A program made the position numbers and the translations under genes. Positions 42,412 to 51,743 of a stretch of DNA of 64,000 nt are shown piece after piece (position 1 is the stretch's first letter; each line of letters opens with the position of its first letter). The notes under the pieces were generated by a model. It saw only the letters and a list, made by a program, of their open reading frames with translations. It did not search any database and had not been told where the DNA came from. The DNA is taken from contig NZ_JAPZSK010000001.1 of NCBI RefSeq assembly GCF_027531815.1, forward strand, positions 186,001 through 250,000, given 5' to 3'. The stretch comes from Gemmatimonas sp. Lineage in GTDB: Bacteria > Gemmatimonadota > Gemmatimonadetes > Gemmatimonadales > Gemmatimonadaceae.

Positions 42412-43119
42412 TTATTGGCTGTCCGGCGCTACCGGTGCCTCTGGCGCACCGCGTCGTCCCCGGCCGCCGTTCATCCCTGGCGCAAGCGGCCCGTCGGGAC
42501 CGCGCTGACCACGGAACGGCATCCCGCCAACACCGGGCCCCCTACCACCTCCGCTGCGAACCCCTCGCGCAGCGCCACGCTGCCCGCGCATCGCCCCACG
42601 CTGCCGCAGCTCGCGGCGCATGTTGTCCACGCGGGTCTTCTGTTGCGCGGTCAACACCCCACGCGCCTCCTGTCGCTGTTTGAGACCGGCGATGATCTGT
42701 TCGTTGCGCAGTGCGCTCATGCGATCGAGCGCGGTGCGAGCCTTGGACAGGTTGCCATCACCCTGGGTGGCTTCGAGCAGATCGGCACGCGCCCGCAGCA
42801 GATCGGCTTCATTGGCCCGCGCGGCCGGCGCATCCTGCAGCGCTTCGAGTCGCTTCACCTGCTCATCGGTCAGCTGCAGTTCGGAGCGCATCCGCAACAG
42901 CATGCCGGCCGGATTGCCACGGCCTCCACGACCCATGCGCCGATCACCCGCCCCGGCGTTGGGACCAGCCGCTGGCCCACCGCGACGCATTGTGCCGGCG
43001 GGCCCCTGTTGCTCGCGCGAACGGGGTGCCCCGGCGCCGGCCTGTGCCTGACCCACGGTGCCGAGTGCAAGGCTGGCAAGCGCGGTCGCCAGCAACAGAC
43101 GGGAACGGATATGTGTCAT
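42412..43119 (-). CDS. Spy/CpxP-like periplasmic protein
   Basis: A 235-residue exported protein. The signal peptide ends at GQAQA. The middle (~residues 75-175) is helical with two LTxxQ-type motifs (LTDEQVKRLEALQD and LTAQQKTRVDNM), the hallmark of Spy/CpxP chaperones and stress sensors. Both flanks are Gly/Arg/Pro-rich and disordered, which is unusual for Spy. ATG at 43119 has GGAAGG 5 nt upstream. It is divergent from the Bat-type operon across a 287-bp gap. Confidence 0.72.
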   Translation of the reverse strand: MTHIRSRLLLATALASLALGTVGQAQAGAGAPRSREQQGPAGTMRRGGPAAGPNAGAGDRRMGRGGRGNPAGMLLRMRSELQLTDEQVKRLEALQDAPAARANEADLLRARADLLEATQGDGNLSKARTALDRMSALRNEQIIAGLKQRQEARGVLTAQQKTRVDNMRRELRQRGAMRGQRGAARGVRSGGGRGPGVGGMPFRGQRGPDGPLAPGMNGGRGRRGAPEAPVAPDSQ

Positions 43120-43406
43120 ATAAGCCTTCCGGTTGAGTGTGGCGGCGCCCAGCCGGCGCCCGCTTCACCCCATTGGACGTACGCCGGTCCTGACCGTTAA
43201 GGCGCTGGTCGCGTCGTCACGCTGGCGCCAACGTCGCGGGCCACTGTTGCGTCTAGCTCATGCGTCGCGCGACGGGAGCGCGTTGCGCTGGTGCAGGACG
43301 AGTCCGTGGGTGCATCGTAGGATGCATGGTGGGCCCAACTCACCGTGTGGGTGCCGTGTCGTTTCGTGTTCGCCTGCCCTTCCTGTCCCTCACCGGCCGT
43401 TCTCAC

Positions 43407-45734
43407 GTGGGATCTTGGTTCGACACGATCGGCACCTGGCTCTTCAAGTACTCTCCGCGCGCGTTTGCCCGCGGGGAGTTCGTGACGGCGCCGGTCGTAC
43501 CGGCCATGCTGCTGATCGGGGCCGCAATCGTGCTGGTGCTGCTGATCGTTGCCAGCCATGTGCGCCTGCGCACGCTGCCCTGGCGTGATCGGTTCCTGCT
43601 CGCGACGTTGCGCACGGCCGCCGTGCTGCTGGTGCTGGCCTGCCTCTTCCGCCCCGGCCTGGTGATCGCCGCGGCTGTTCCGCAACGCAACGTGCTCGCG
43701 GTGGTGTTCGATGATTCGCGCAGCATGCGCATCACCGATGTCGGCGCGTCCGTCGCGCGCGGCGACAGCGCGACCACGGCTGCTATGTCGCGCCTCGCCG
43801 TCATGCAGCGCGCCTTCCATGACAGCACGGCGCTCATGCGCGCGCTGGGGGCCCGATTCGCGATCCGCCGCTTCCGGTTTTCCGCCGGTGCCACGCCGGT
43901 GCGCACCGCCGATGAGGGACGCGCCGCGGGTACCCGCTCCGACCTCGCGCAAACGCTCGACGACGTGCGACAGGATCTCGACGGCATGCCGCTCGCAGGC
44001 GTCGTGCTGGTGACCGACGGGGCCGACAACGGCAGCTCCTCACTCGACGACGCGCTGCTCGGCCTGCGCGCCCGCCGCGTGCCGGTCTACACGGTGGGCG
44101 TGGGCACGGAGCGCTTCGCGCGCGACGTGGCGGTGGAACGGGTGCAGGCGCCGCAGCGCCTGCTCGCCGGAGCCGCCGGTGTCGTAGAGGCGGACATCCG
44201 GATGCGCGGCCTCGACGAACGCGGCGTGTCGGTGACACTCGAGGCTGACGGGCGCGTGATTGCCACGGAGAACATGCAGCGCCCTCCCAAGGGTGATCTT
44301 GGCACCCTGCGCATGCGCATTCCCCCGCTTCCGCCCGGCGTGCACCGCCTCGCCGTACGGGCGCGCCCGCTCGCCAACGAAGTCGTTACACAGAACAACG
44401 AGTGGCAAACCAGTCTCGAGGTGCGCAGTGGCCCCGAGCGCGTACTCTACGTGGAAGGGGAACCGCGTCCGGAATTCGCGTTCCTGCGGCGCGCCGTGGC
44501 TGAAGACAGCGCCATGCAGGTGGTGGGACTCATGCGCAGTGCCGAGCGGAAGTTTCTGCGACTTGGTGTGCGTGACAGTCTCGAACTGCTCACTGGCTTT
44601 CCCACCACACGCGAGGAGCTCTTCGGCTATCGCGCCATCATCCTCGGCAGCGTCGAGGCGGCCTTCTTCAGCGGCGAGCAGTTGCGCATGCTGGCCGACT
44701 TCGTGAGCGTTCGCGGTGGCGGCCTGCTCGTGCTGGGTGGCCGCGCCTCGCTCAGTGAAGGCGGATTTGCCGGCACGCCGCTCGCGGACGTCCTGCCGCT
44801 CACCCTCACGCGCGGCGAGATCAACGTGGACGGGCCGGCCACCTCGGTGCAGGTACGCCCCACGCGCGCCGGTGACGTTCACCCGGCTCTTCAGCTGCGG
44901 GAGACCCTGGCCGCCTCGCGACAGCGGTGGGACTCCTTGCCCCCGCTCACCCTCGTGAACCGTGTGGGCGCGCTGCGCGCGGGCGCCACGCTGCTGCTCG
45001 CGGGTCGTACGGAAGACGGACGCAGTGATGTTCCCGTGCTGGCGTGGCAACGCTATGGGCGGGGCATGAGCGCGGTCTTCACGGTGCAGGACTCATGGCT
45101 GTGGCGCATGGACGCCAGCATCGCGGTGGAAGACCGTTCACACCAGACCTTCTGGCGCCAGATGACGCGCTGGCTCGTGGACGGCGCCCCGTCGCCTTTC
45201 GAGGTCACGACCACGCCAGCCCGCGTGGCGCCTGGCGAGACTGTGGTGCTGCGGGCACAGGTGGCCACGCCACAGTTCGAAGACATCAACGACGCGGAGG
45301 TGACGGCCACCGTCACCGCACCGGCCGGCGGCAGTGAAACCCTGGCCCTCGAGTGGTCGCTGCGCGACGACGGCAGCTACGCGGCCCGGTTCACCCCCCG
45401 CGACACCGGGCGCTACATCGTGGATGCCGTGGCCGTAACCGGGCGCGATTCAGTGCAGGCGGTGACCACCACGGTGCTGGTGGACGAACGGGGGGCCGAC
45501 GTGGCGCACGCCGAGTTGCGGGCCCCGCTGCTGCGGCGCATTGCCGACGAGACCGGCGGGCGCTACTACCCGATTGCCGAGGCCGGCGCCCTCGCCGATG
45601 ACGCCGTGTATACGAACGCCGGCGTGACCGTGCGCGAGGCGAAGGATCTGTGGGACATGCCGGCGGTATTTCTTCTCTTGGCCTTCGTGCTCGGGGCCGA
45701 GTGGAGCTACCGACGCTGGAGGGGACTGGCATGA
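43407..45734 (+). CDS. VWA-domain membrane protein (BatA/B-like) with glutamine-amidotransferase-like domain
   Basis: About 775 residues. The start is uncertain: I chose GTG 43407 because relatives begin just before a segment like FKYSPRAFARGEF; ATG 43326 or 43260 would extend it. Two membrane helices come first, then a VWA domain with an intact metal site DDSRSM and VLVTDGADNGSS. A beta domain and a GATase-like domain (YVEGEPRPEFAFLRRAV ... GGGLLVLGGRASLSEGG) follow, and one C-terminal helix before the stop. It heads the eight-gene Bat-type operon and probably acts with the MoxR ATPase in envelope assembly. The stop overlaps the next start (ATGA). Confidence 0.83.
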   Translation: MGSWFDTIGTWLFKYSPRAFARGEFVTAPVVPAMLLIGAAIVLVLLIVASHVRLRTLPWRDRFLLATLRTAAVLLVLACLFRPGLVIAAAVPQRNVLAVVFDDSRSMRITDVGASVARGDSATTAAMSRLAVMQRAFHDSTALMRALGARFAIRRFRFSAGATPVRTADEGRAAGTRSDLAQTLDDVRQDLDGMPLAGVVLVTDGADNGSSSLDDALLGLRARRVPVYTVGVGTERFARDVAVERVQAPQRLLAGAAGVVEADIRMRGLDERGVSVTLEADGRVIATENMQRPPKGDLGTLRMRIPPLPPGVHRLAVRARPLANEVVTQNNEWQTSLEVRSGPERVLYVEGEPRPEFAFLRRAVAEDSAMQVVGLMRSAERKFLRLGVRDSLELLTGFPTTREELFGYRAIILGSVEAAFFSGEQLRMLADFVSVRGGGLLVLGGRASLSEGGFAGTPLADVLPLTLTRGEINVDGPATSVQVRPTRAGDVHPALQLRETLAASRQRWDSLPPLTLVNRVGALRAGATLLLAGRTEDGRSDVPVLAWQRYGRGMSAVFTVQDSWLWRMDASIAVEDRSHQTFWRQMTRWLVDGAPSPFEVTTTPARVAPGETVVLRAQVATPQFEDINDAEVTATVTAPAGGSETLALEWSLRDDGSYAARFTPRDTGRYIVDAVAVTGRDSVQAVTTTVLVDERGADVAHAELRAPLLRRIADETGGRYYPIAEAGALADDAVYTNAGVTVREAKDLWDMPAVFLLLAFVLGAEWSYRRWRGLA

Positions 45735-46666
45735 AGGCGCTGGGACGACGACTGGCCGGTGTACTCGCCTGCCTGGCCGCGGCGGGAACGCCGTGGGCCG
45801 TGGCCGCACAAAGCACGCACGTTCTCATCGTCTCGGGGCTCTCTGGGGACCCGGCGTTCAAGACGCGCTTCGGCAGCGCCGTGAGCGCCGTGCGGTCGGC
45901 CGCCGCGACGCGATGGGGGGTGAGCGACTCCAGTCTCATTGTCCTCACCGAGGATTCAACGGCCTTCAACGGGCGGTCCACCCGCGAGAATATCGCGCGC
46001 GCGTTTACGGCGCTGTCGCGGCGGACGCGCCCCGGCGACGTGCTGCTCGTGCTGCTGGTGGGTCACGGGAGTGGTGAGGGCGCCGGCTCGAAGGTGAACC
46101 TGCCAGGCCCTGATGCCACCGCCAGCGAGTACGCCGCGTGGCTCGCGCCCTTCGGTGCGCAACAGGTGGTGTTTGTGAACGCCGCCACTGGCAGCGGGGA
46201 TTTCGTGCCGGTGATCGCCGGGAGCGGCCGGGTGGTGATGACCGCCACGCGCTCGGCGGTCGAAAAGAACGAGGCGGAATTTCTGCAGCATTTTGCCCGC
46301 GCCCTCACTACCGACGACGCCGACGCGAACAAGGATGGACGGTTGTCTGCGCTCGAGGCGTTCCGCTTTGCGCGCGCGGAGGTGGCGAAGTCGTACGAGG
46401 CGAACAACCGCATGCTCACCGAACATGCGGTGCTCAGCGACTCCGCGGCAGCGGCCCGGGTGTCATTCGGCGCGCGCGCTGCCACCTCGGATCCGCGCGT
46501 GGCCCGCCTGCTGGAGGAACGGCAGGCACTCGAGTCACAGGTCGCCGCGCTGCGGGCGCGCAAGGCCACCATGGAACCGGCTGCCTACGAGGCCGAACTC
46601 GAGCGGTTGCTGCTGGCGTTGGCGGAGAAGTCGGCCGCCATCAAGGCGGCGGGAGGCAGCAAGTGA
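45731..46666 (+). CDS. Caspase-fold (C13-like) protein, probably inactive, with EF-hand-like loop
   Basis: A 311-residue exported protein (signal ends AVAAQ). The fold cues are VLIVSGLSGDPAFKTRF, the His strand DVLLVLLVGHGSGEG and the following strand VVFVNAATGSGDF. In active C13/C14 peptidases that last strand carries the nucleophilic Cys; here the position reads N-A-A-T, with no Cys, so proteolysis is doubtful. A calcium-loop-like DADANKDGRLSALE follows, then a Glu/Arg/Leu coiled coil to the C-terminus. It overlaps both neighbours by 4 bp, which ties its production to the VWA and protease genes. Confidence 0.75.
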   Translation: MKALGRRLAGVLACLAAAGTPWAVAAQSTHVLIVSGLSGDPAFKTRFGSAVSAVRSAAATRWGVSDSSLIVLTEDSTAFNGRSTRENIARAFTALSRRTRPGDVLLVLLVGHGSGEGAGSKVNLPGPDATASEYAAWLAPFGAQQVVFVNAATGSGDFVPVIAGSGRVVMTATRSAVEKNEAEFLQHFARALTTDDADANKDGRLSALEAFRFARAEVAKSYEANNRMLTEHAVLSDSAAAARVSFGARAATSDPRVARLLEERQALESQVAALRARKATMEPAAYEAELERLLLALAEKSAAIKAAGGSK

Positions 46667-48984
46667 ACCGTCGCTGGCTGGTGATGGCGAGTGGCCTGTT
46701 GAGTGTGCTGCTGGAGATTCCTCTCTCCACCGCCTGCGCACAGGTACCGACGCGCACCGATCGGTACAGCGCCGAGGTCGCCGCAGCCGAGGCCGCCGCG
46801 CAGCGCGGTGACCGCGCCGACGCCATGGCCAAGGCACGTCGCATCACGGCCACGTACGAACAGACAGGCACGCGCAGCAGCGCCGAACACAGCGCGGCCG
46901 GTCGGGCGTACGTGCTGCTGGCGACGGGGAACGCCGCGGCGACTCGCGCGGCGCTGGCGGCGTTCGATTTGGCCGTGGCCGCCGATTCGGGCAACCTCGA
47001 CGCGCGGCGGCGCCTCGGGCAGCTCTTCCTCGACGCGTACAACGGCCCCGAGGCGCGCGCCTCGTTCGAGGCGGTGCTCGCCCGCGCGGATGGTGACGCG
47101 GAGGCGCTGCTGGGGCTGGCCATGGTGGAGGAGTTCGAGGGGAAGGGCACGGCCATGGCCACGGCACGCAAGGCGCTCGCGGCGGCCCCCACCAGTGCGC
47201 GCGTGCTGTCGTATGTGGCCCGCCTGCACCTCGATGCCGAGGCGTTCGACTCGGCGCGCGCCGTGGCCGAACGCGCCGTGCGCGCCGACAGCATGCTGCT
47301 CTCGGCGTGGTCGGTACTGGGGGCACAGGCGTGGCTGCGCGGCGACTCCGCCACGCACCAGCGCGCACTGCGGGCCGCCACCCTCCTGCAGCCGCGGCCC
47401 GCCGAGTTCTATACGGCCCTCGCCGAGGCAGCGGTGCGACAGCGGCGGTACGCCGAAGCCGTGCGCCTGGCAGAGCAGGCCGTGCGCTTCGACAGCCTGT
47501 CGGCACAGGCGCTCGGAGTGCTGGGCACCAATCAGCTGCGCATCGGGCAGCTGGATGCCGGGCGCCTGTCGGTGGAGCGGGCCTTTGCGCTCGATCCCTA
47601 CAATCTGTGGCACAAGAACACCCTGGATCTGCTGGACAAGATGCGCGGCTTCCGCACCATCAGGCAGGGACGCTTCGAAGTCGTGGCACCGTCCGATGAT
47701 GCCGCGTTGCTGGCGTTGTACATCGTACCACTGCTCGAGCAGGCCTACGATTCCCTCTCACGCCGCTATGGGTACCAGGCGCCCACGCCGGTGCGCCTCG
47801 AGTTCTTCCGACAGCATGCCGACTTCTCCGTGCGCACCGTGGGGCTCACGGGACTGGGTGCGCTGGGCGTGAGCTTTGGCAGCCTGCTGGCCATGGATAC
47901 CCCCAATGCGCGGGAGCGCGGTGCGTTCAACTGGGGGAGCACGGCGTGGCACGAGCTCACGCACGCGTTTACCCTGGGCGCTTCGGGGCATCGCGTTCCC
48001 CGGTGGCTCTCCGAAGGGCTCTCGGTGCTCGAGGAACGGCGCGCGCATGTGGGATGGGGCGCCCGCACGTCGCTGCCGTACATGCTGGCGTACCGGAGTG
48101 GACGCCTGCGACCGGTCAGCCAGATGAACGACGGGTTCATGCGTCCGCGATACCCGGAAGAAACGGGCTTCAGTTACTACCACGCTTCGCTGTTTTGCGA
48201 ATGGGTGGAAGAGCTACGTGGCGCGCCTGCGCTACCGGCGCTGCTTACCGCGTATCGCGATGGCGCCGACACGCCGCGCGCCATGCAGCAGGTGCTGGGG
48301 CTGAGCATGGCGCAGGTGGATGCCCAGTTCGATTCCTGGATGCGACGACGCTTCGCGACCGAGCTGAGCTCACTGGGTGATGCCGACGGCCGTGACAGCA
48401 GCGGCGGCGAGTTCGTGCGCACGATGCGGCAGGCAATGGGTCTGATGGAGACGCGCCGCGACTCGGCCAGGGTGCTGCTGGACAAGGCGCGGCAGCTGTT
48501 CCCCTCCTATGCCGGCGACGATGGACCGGCGTGGTATCTCACGCGCGTGGCGCTCGACGTGCGCGACACGACGCTGGCACTGGCCATGGTGGAACAGGTC
48601 ACGGGGCGCGACGAAACCGCCTATGCGGCCAACAAGCTGGAGGCGGAACTCCGTGAACGTCGCGGCGATCTCGCGGGCGCCATGGCGGCCCTCGATCGGC
48701 TGTTGTGGATCTGGCCGTATACGGCGGGAGACCACGAAGCCTTGGCCGTGCTCGCCGCGCGGGCCGGCGACCACGCGCGGGCAATTCGCGAGCGGCGCGC
48801 GGTGATCGCGCTGCGGCCGCCGGATCTCATGGAAGCGCGGCTCGAACTTGCCCGCGCGCTCGCGGCGGGTGGCGATACGGCAGCGGCACGACGCGAACTT
48901 CTGAGCCTGCTGGAAGAGGCCCCGAGCTACGAGGGCGCCCAGCAGCTGTTGCTCGAGCTCCGCAAGCGCGGGGGGACCCCATGA
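46663..48984 (+). CDS. TPR protein with gluzincin (HExxH) protease domain
   Basis: A 773-residue exported protein starting at GTG 46663, overlapping the previous stop (GTGA). After a signal peptide come about eight TPR repeats (residues ~30-320), then a peptidase-MA-type domain: STAWHELTHAFTLG contains HELTH, and the third ligand Glu is in RWLSEGLSVLEER. More TPRs fill the C-terminal ~200 residues. It is probably a periplasmic Zn protease held in a TPR scaffold. Its position between a caspase-fold protein and DUF4159 in a MoxR operon suggests a role in processing envelope partners. Confidence 0.85.
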   Translation: MNRRWLVMASGLLSVLLEIPLSTACAQVPTRTDRYSAEVAAAEAAAQRGDRADAMAKARRITATYEQTGTRSSAEHSAAGRAYVLLATGNAAATRAALAAFDLAVAADSGNLDARRRLGQLFLDAYNGPEARASFEAVLARADGDAEALLGLAMVEEFEGKGTAMATARKALAAAPTSARVLSYVARLHLDAEAFDSARAVAERAVRADSMLLSAWSVLGAQAWLRGDSATHQRALRAATLLQPRPAEFYTALAEAAVRQRRYAEAVRLAEQAVRFDSLSAQALGVLGTNQLRIGQLDAGRLSVERAFALDPYNLWHKNTLDLLDKMRGFRTIRQGRFEVVAPSDDAALLALYIVPLLEQAYDSLSRRYGYQAPTPVRLEFFRQHADFSVRTVGLTGLGALGVSFGSLLAMDTPNARERGAFNWGSTAWHELTHAFTLGASGHRVPRWLSEGLSVLEERRAHVGWGARTSLPYMLAYRSGRLRPVSQMNDGFMRPRYPEETGFSYYHASLFCEWVEELRGAPALPALLTAYRDGADTPRAMQQVLGLSMAQVDAQFDSWMRRRFATELSSLGDADGRDSSGGEFVRTMRQAMGLMETRRDSARVLLDKARQLFPSYAGDDGPAWYLTRVALDVRDTTLALAMVEQVTGRDETAYAANKLEAELRERRGDLAGAMAALDRLLWIWPYTAGDHEALAVLAARAGDHARAIRERRAVIALRPPDLMEARLELARALAAGGDTAAARRELLSLLEEAPSYEGAQQLLLELRKRGGTP

Positions 48985-49769
48985 CGGAACGGAACACGCG
49001 CTGGTGGCGCCGATGGACTGCAATGGCGAGCGCCCTGCTGTCGCTGGTGGCGCTCGCGGCGGTGGAAGGCCAGCGGCGCCGCGGAGCACCGGAATTCGAA
49101 CCGAACGTGCCGTACGACGGACGGCTCACCTGGGTGCGCGTCAAGTACATCCTTCCCGACTTCAGCAGCAGCAGCGGCTTTCGCGGCGGGCGCGACTTGC
49201 CGTGGTCGCACGACTATCCGCGCGGCGAACGCAACTTCACCAAGATCATGAGTGAGCTCTCCACGGCGCGCGTGCGTCTGGGAGCGAGCAACATCCTCAC
49301 GCTCGATGATCCGCTGCTGGGGAAGTACCCCGTGGCATACATGGCCGAGCCGGGATTCTGGCGCCCCAACGACAAGGAAGTACTCGGGCTGCGCAATTAT
49401 CTCGCCAAGGGCGGCTTCATCATTTTCGACGATTTTGCCGGTCAGCACTGGTTCAACTTCGAAAGCCAGATGCAGCGCGTACTCCCCAACGTGCGGGCCG
49501 TCCCGCTGGATACGTCGCACCCCATCTTCGATTCGTTCTACAAGATCACCTCGCTCGACTACACGCACCCGTTCTACGGGCTCAAGGCGGTGTTCTACGG
49601 GTTCTTCGAGGACAACGATCCGCGCAAGCGCCTGCTGGCGATCGCCAACTACAACAACGACCTGTCGGAGATGTGGGAGTTCTCCGACGTGGGGATGTTC
49701 CCCGTCGACATGTCGAATGAAGCGTACAAGCTGGGCGTGAATTACGTGATCTACGCACTGACCCGCTGA
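48981..49769 (+). CDS. DUF4159 exported protein
   Basis: A 262-residue protein with signal peptide (residues ~10-28) and the DUF4159 domain: VRVKYILPDF, DYPRGERNFTKIMSELS, LDDPLLGKYPVAYMAEPGF, LAKGGFIIFDDFAG and GFFEDNDPRKRLLAIANYN. The fold resembles a class I glutamine-amidotransferase Rossmann domain without a catalytic Cys. Function unknown. It is a standard neighbour of MoxR/BatA genes. ATG overlaps the previous stop by 4 bp. Confidence 0.9.
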   Translation: MTERNTRWWRRWTAMASALLSLVALAAVEGQRRRGAPEFEPNVPYDGRLTWVRVKYILPDFSSSSGFRGGRDLPWSHDYPRGERNFTKIMSELSTARVRLGASNILTLDDPLLGKYPVAYMAEPGFWRPNDKEVLGLRNYLAKGGFIIFDDFAGQHWFNFESQMQRVLPNVRAVPLDTSHPIFDSFYKITSLDYTHPFYGLKAVFYGFFEDNDPRKRLLAIANYNNDLSEMWEFSDVGMFPVDMSNEAYKLGVNYVIYALTR

Positions 49770-49793
49770 CTCTTCCCCCCACCGAGGACCTGC

Positions 49794-50822
49794 GTGACTG
49801 CCTCTCTTTCCGAACTCGATCGCCTCGACGATGCCGCCCTCGCTGACCGTCTGCAGGGTGCCGGTCAGCGCATCGCCAGCGAACTCCGCAAGGTGATCGT
49901 TGGGCAGGATGCCGTGGTGGAACAGGCGCTCGTGGCGCTGTTTGCCGGCGGCAACTGCCTGCTGGTGGGTGTCCCGGGGCTGGCCAAGACGTTGCTCATC
50001 TCCACGCTGGCGCGGGCGCTCGACCTCAAGTTCTCGCGCATCCAGTTCACGCCCGATCTCATGCCGAGCGATGTGACTGGCACCGACGTCATCCAGGATG
50101 ACCCGGCCACCGGACAGCGCCGATTGGCCTTCATGCCCGGGCCGGTGTTCGCCAACGTGCTGCTCGCCGACGAGATCAATCGCACCCCACCCAAGACCCA
50201 GGCGGCACTGCTGGAAGCCATGCAGGAACGGCGCGTCACCGTGCAGGGACGCACCTACGAGCTCGACAAGCCGTTCTTCGTCTTCGCCACGCAGAACCCC
50301 ATCGAACTCGAGGGCACGTATCCCCTCCCGGAGGCGCAGCTCGACCGGTTCATGCTGGAGGTCATGCTGGACTACCTGCCGGAGGAAGACGAGGTGGCCG
50401 TGGTGAAGGCGACCACGGCACTGCCGCCGGAGGCGGTGCACCCGGTGGTGTCGAAGGAGGAAATCCTCGCGTACCAGCGGGTGGTACGCCGGCTGCCCAT
50501 TGCCGATGCAGTCACGCGCTACGCCGTGAAGCTCGTGCGCTGCACGCGTCCCAGCGAGAGCGGCGCCCCCGACTACGTGAAGCAGTACGTGAGCTACGGC
50601 GCGTCGGTGCGCGCGGCCCAGGCCCTGGTGCTCGGGGCCAAGGCCCGCGCGCTGCTGCAGGGGCGGGCCAGTGCCGGATTCGACGATGTGAAGGCGCTGG
50701 CCCGTCCCGTGCTGCGACACCGCGTGCTCGTGAATTTCCAGGCGCAGTCGGAGAAGTTCACCACCGATGCCATGGTGGCGCGCCTGCTCGACTCGGTGTC
50801 CGTGCCCCGCTCCGCTCTCTGA
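49794..50822 (+). CDS. MoxR-family AAA+ ATPase
   Basis: A 342-residue chaperone-like ATPase. Walker A reads LVGVPGLAKTLL, Walker B VLLADEINRTPPKTQ, sensor/arginine-finger region ATQNPIELEGTYPLPEAQLDRFM, with a C-terminal lid. MoxR ATPases work with VWA proteins to insert metals or assemble complexes. Start GTG at 49794 has GAGGA upstream, the first gene in this operon with a clear own ribosome site; a 24-bp gap precedes it. Confidence 0.95.
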   Translation: MTASLSELDRLDDAALADRLQGAGQRIASELRKVIVGQDAVVEQALVALFAGGNCLLVGVPGLAKTLLISTLARALDLKFSRIQFTPDLMPSDVTGTDVIQDDPATGQRRLAFMPGPVFANVLLADEINRTPPKTQAALLEAMQERRVTVQGRTYELDKPFFVFATQNPIELEGTYPLPEAQLDRFMLEVMLDYLPEEDEVAVVKATTALPPEAVHPVVSKEEILAYQRVVRRLPIADAVTRYAVKLVRCTRPSESGAPDYVKQYVSYGASVRAAQALVLGAKARALLQGRASAGFDDVKALARPVLRHRVLVNFQAQSEKFTTDAMVARLLDSVSVPRSAL

Positions 50823-50833
50823 TTTCTGCGCCC

Positions 50834-51733
50834 GTGCCTGCCGCCCCTGCCGCCTTTCTCGACCCCGCACTGCTCGCGACGATCGCCGATCTCGCGCTGC
50901 TCGCGCGCACCGTCGTGGACGGCTTCATGCACGGGCAGCATCGCAGCCTGCGCAAGGGTTCGTCACTGGACTTCGCCGAGCATCGCTCGTACCAGCCCGG
51001 CGATGATCTCCGGCGCATCGACTGGCGCGTGTACGGGCGCACCGACCGGTTCTACATCAAGGAGTACGACGCCGACACCAACGCCAGTGTGCTCTTTGCC
51101 GTGGACACGTCGGGGAGCATGCAGTACGGCAGCGGTGCCGTGACCAAGTTCGCGTACGCCCGCATGCTGGTGGCGAGTCTGGCGTGGCTGTCGCAGTCCC
51201 AGGGGGACCGGGTGGGGCTGGCCACGTTCACGCAGGAGCTGGAAGAGGTCATCCCGCCGTCTGTGCGGCATCTCCAGCGCCTCCTGCATACGCTGGCCAC
51301 CACGAAGGCGGGCGGCCCCAGCCAGCTGGTGGCGTCGCTGGGCAAGATCGGCCTGCTTTCGCAGCGGGCCGGGATCATCGTGCTGGTGACCGACTGCTAT
51401 GAGCAGCCGGCGGCCCTTGGTCGCGCCGTGGATGCGCTGCGCATGCACGGCCACGACTGCATCGTCTTCCACGTGGTCGACCCCGCGGAACGTGACCTGC
51501 CGGGCGACGACGATACCACGTTCGAAGATGCGGAGAGTGGCGCCCTGCTGCCGCTCAAACCCCGCGTGCTGCGTGAGCAGTACCAGGCCCTGGTCACGGC
51601 GCATCATGCGGCACTGCAGGCCCGCCTGGCCGCGGCGGGCGCCGACTACGTGAGACTCGACACCAGCGAGCCACTCGACCGGGCCCTGCATGCGTACCTC
51701 GACGCGCGGCTCTCGCGCAGCCGCGTGCGATGA
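50834..51733 (+). CDS. DUF58 (VWA-like) protein, MoxR partner
   Basis: A 299-residue cytoplasmic protein. The DUF58 signature is intact: SLDFAEHRSYQPGDDLRRID, WRVYGRTDRFYIKEYD, followed by a VWA-like core with metal site FAVDTSGSM. Such proteins are the usual substrate-adaptor of MoxR. The start is GTG at 50834, 11 bp after the MoxR stop. Confidence 0.93.
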   Translation: MPAAPAAFLDPALLATIADLALLARTVVDGFMHGQHRSLRKGSSLDFAEHRSYQPGDDLRRIDWRVYGRTDRFYIKEYDADTNASVLFAVDTSGSMQYGSGAVTKFAYARMLVASLAWLSQSQGDRVGLATFTQELEEVIPPSVRHLQRLLHTLATTKAGGPSQLVASLGKIGLLSQRAGIIVLVTDCYEQPAALGRAVDALRMHGHDCIVFHVVDPAERDLPGDDDTTFEDAESGALLPLKPRVLREQYQALVTAHHAALQARLAAAGADYVRLDTSEPLDRALHAYLDARLSRSRVR

Positions 51734-51743
51734 GCAGACGGCG

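Noticed and set aside
45731..46666. Active caspase-type defence effector
   Set aside because: The expected catalytic Cys is missing and the gene is embedded in an envelope assembly operon, not a defence locus.
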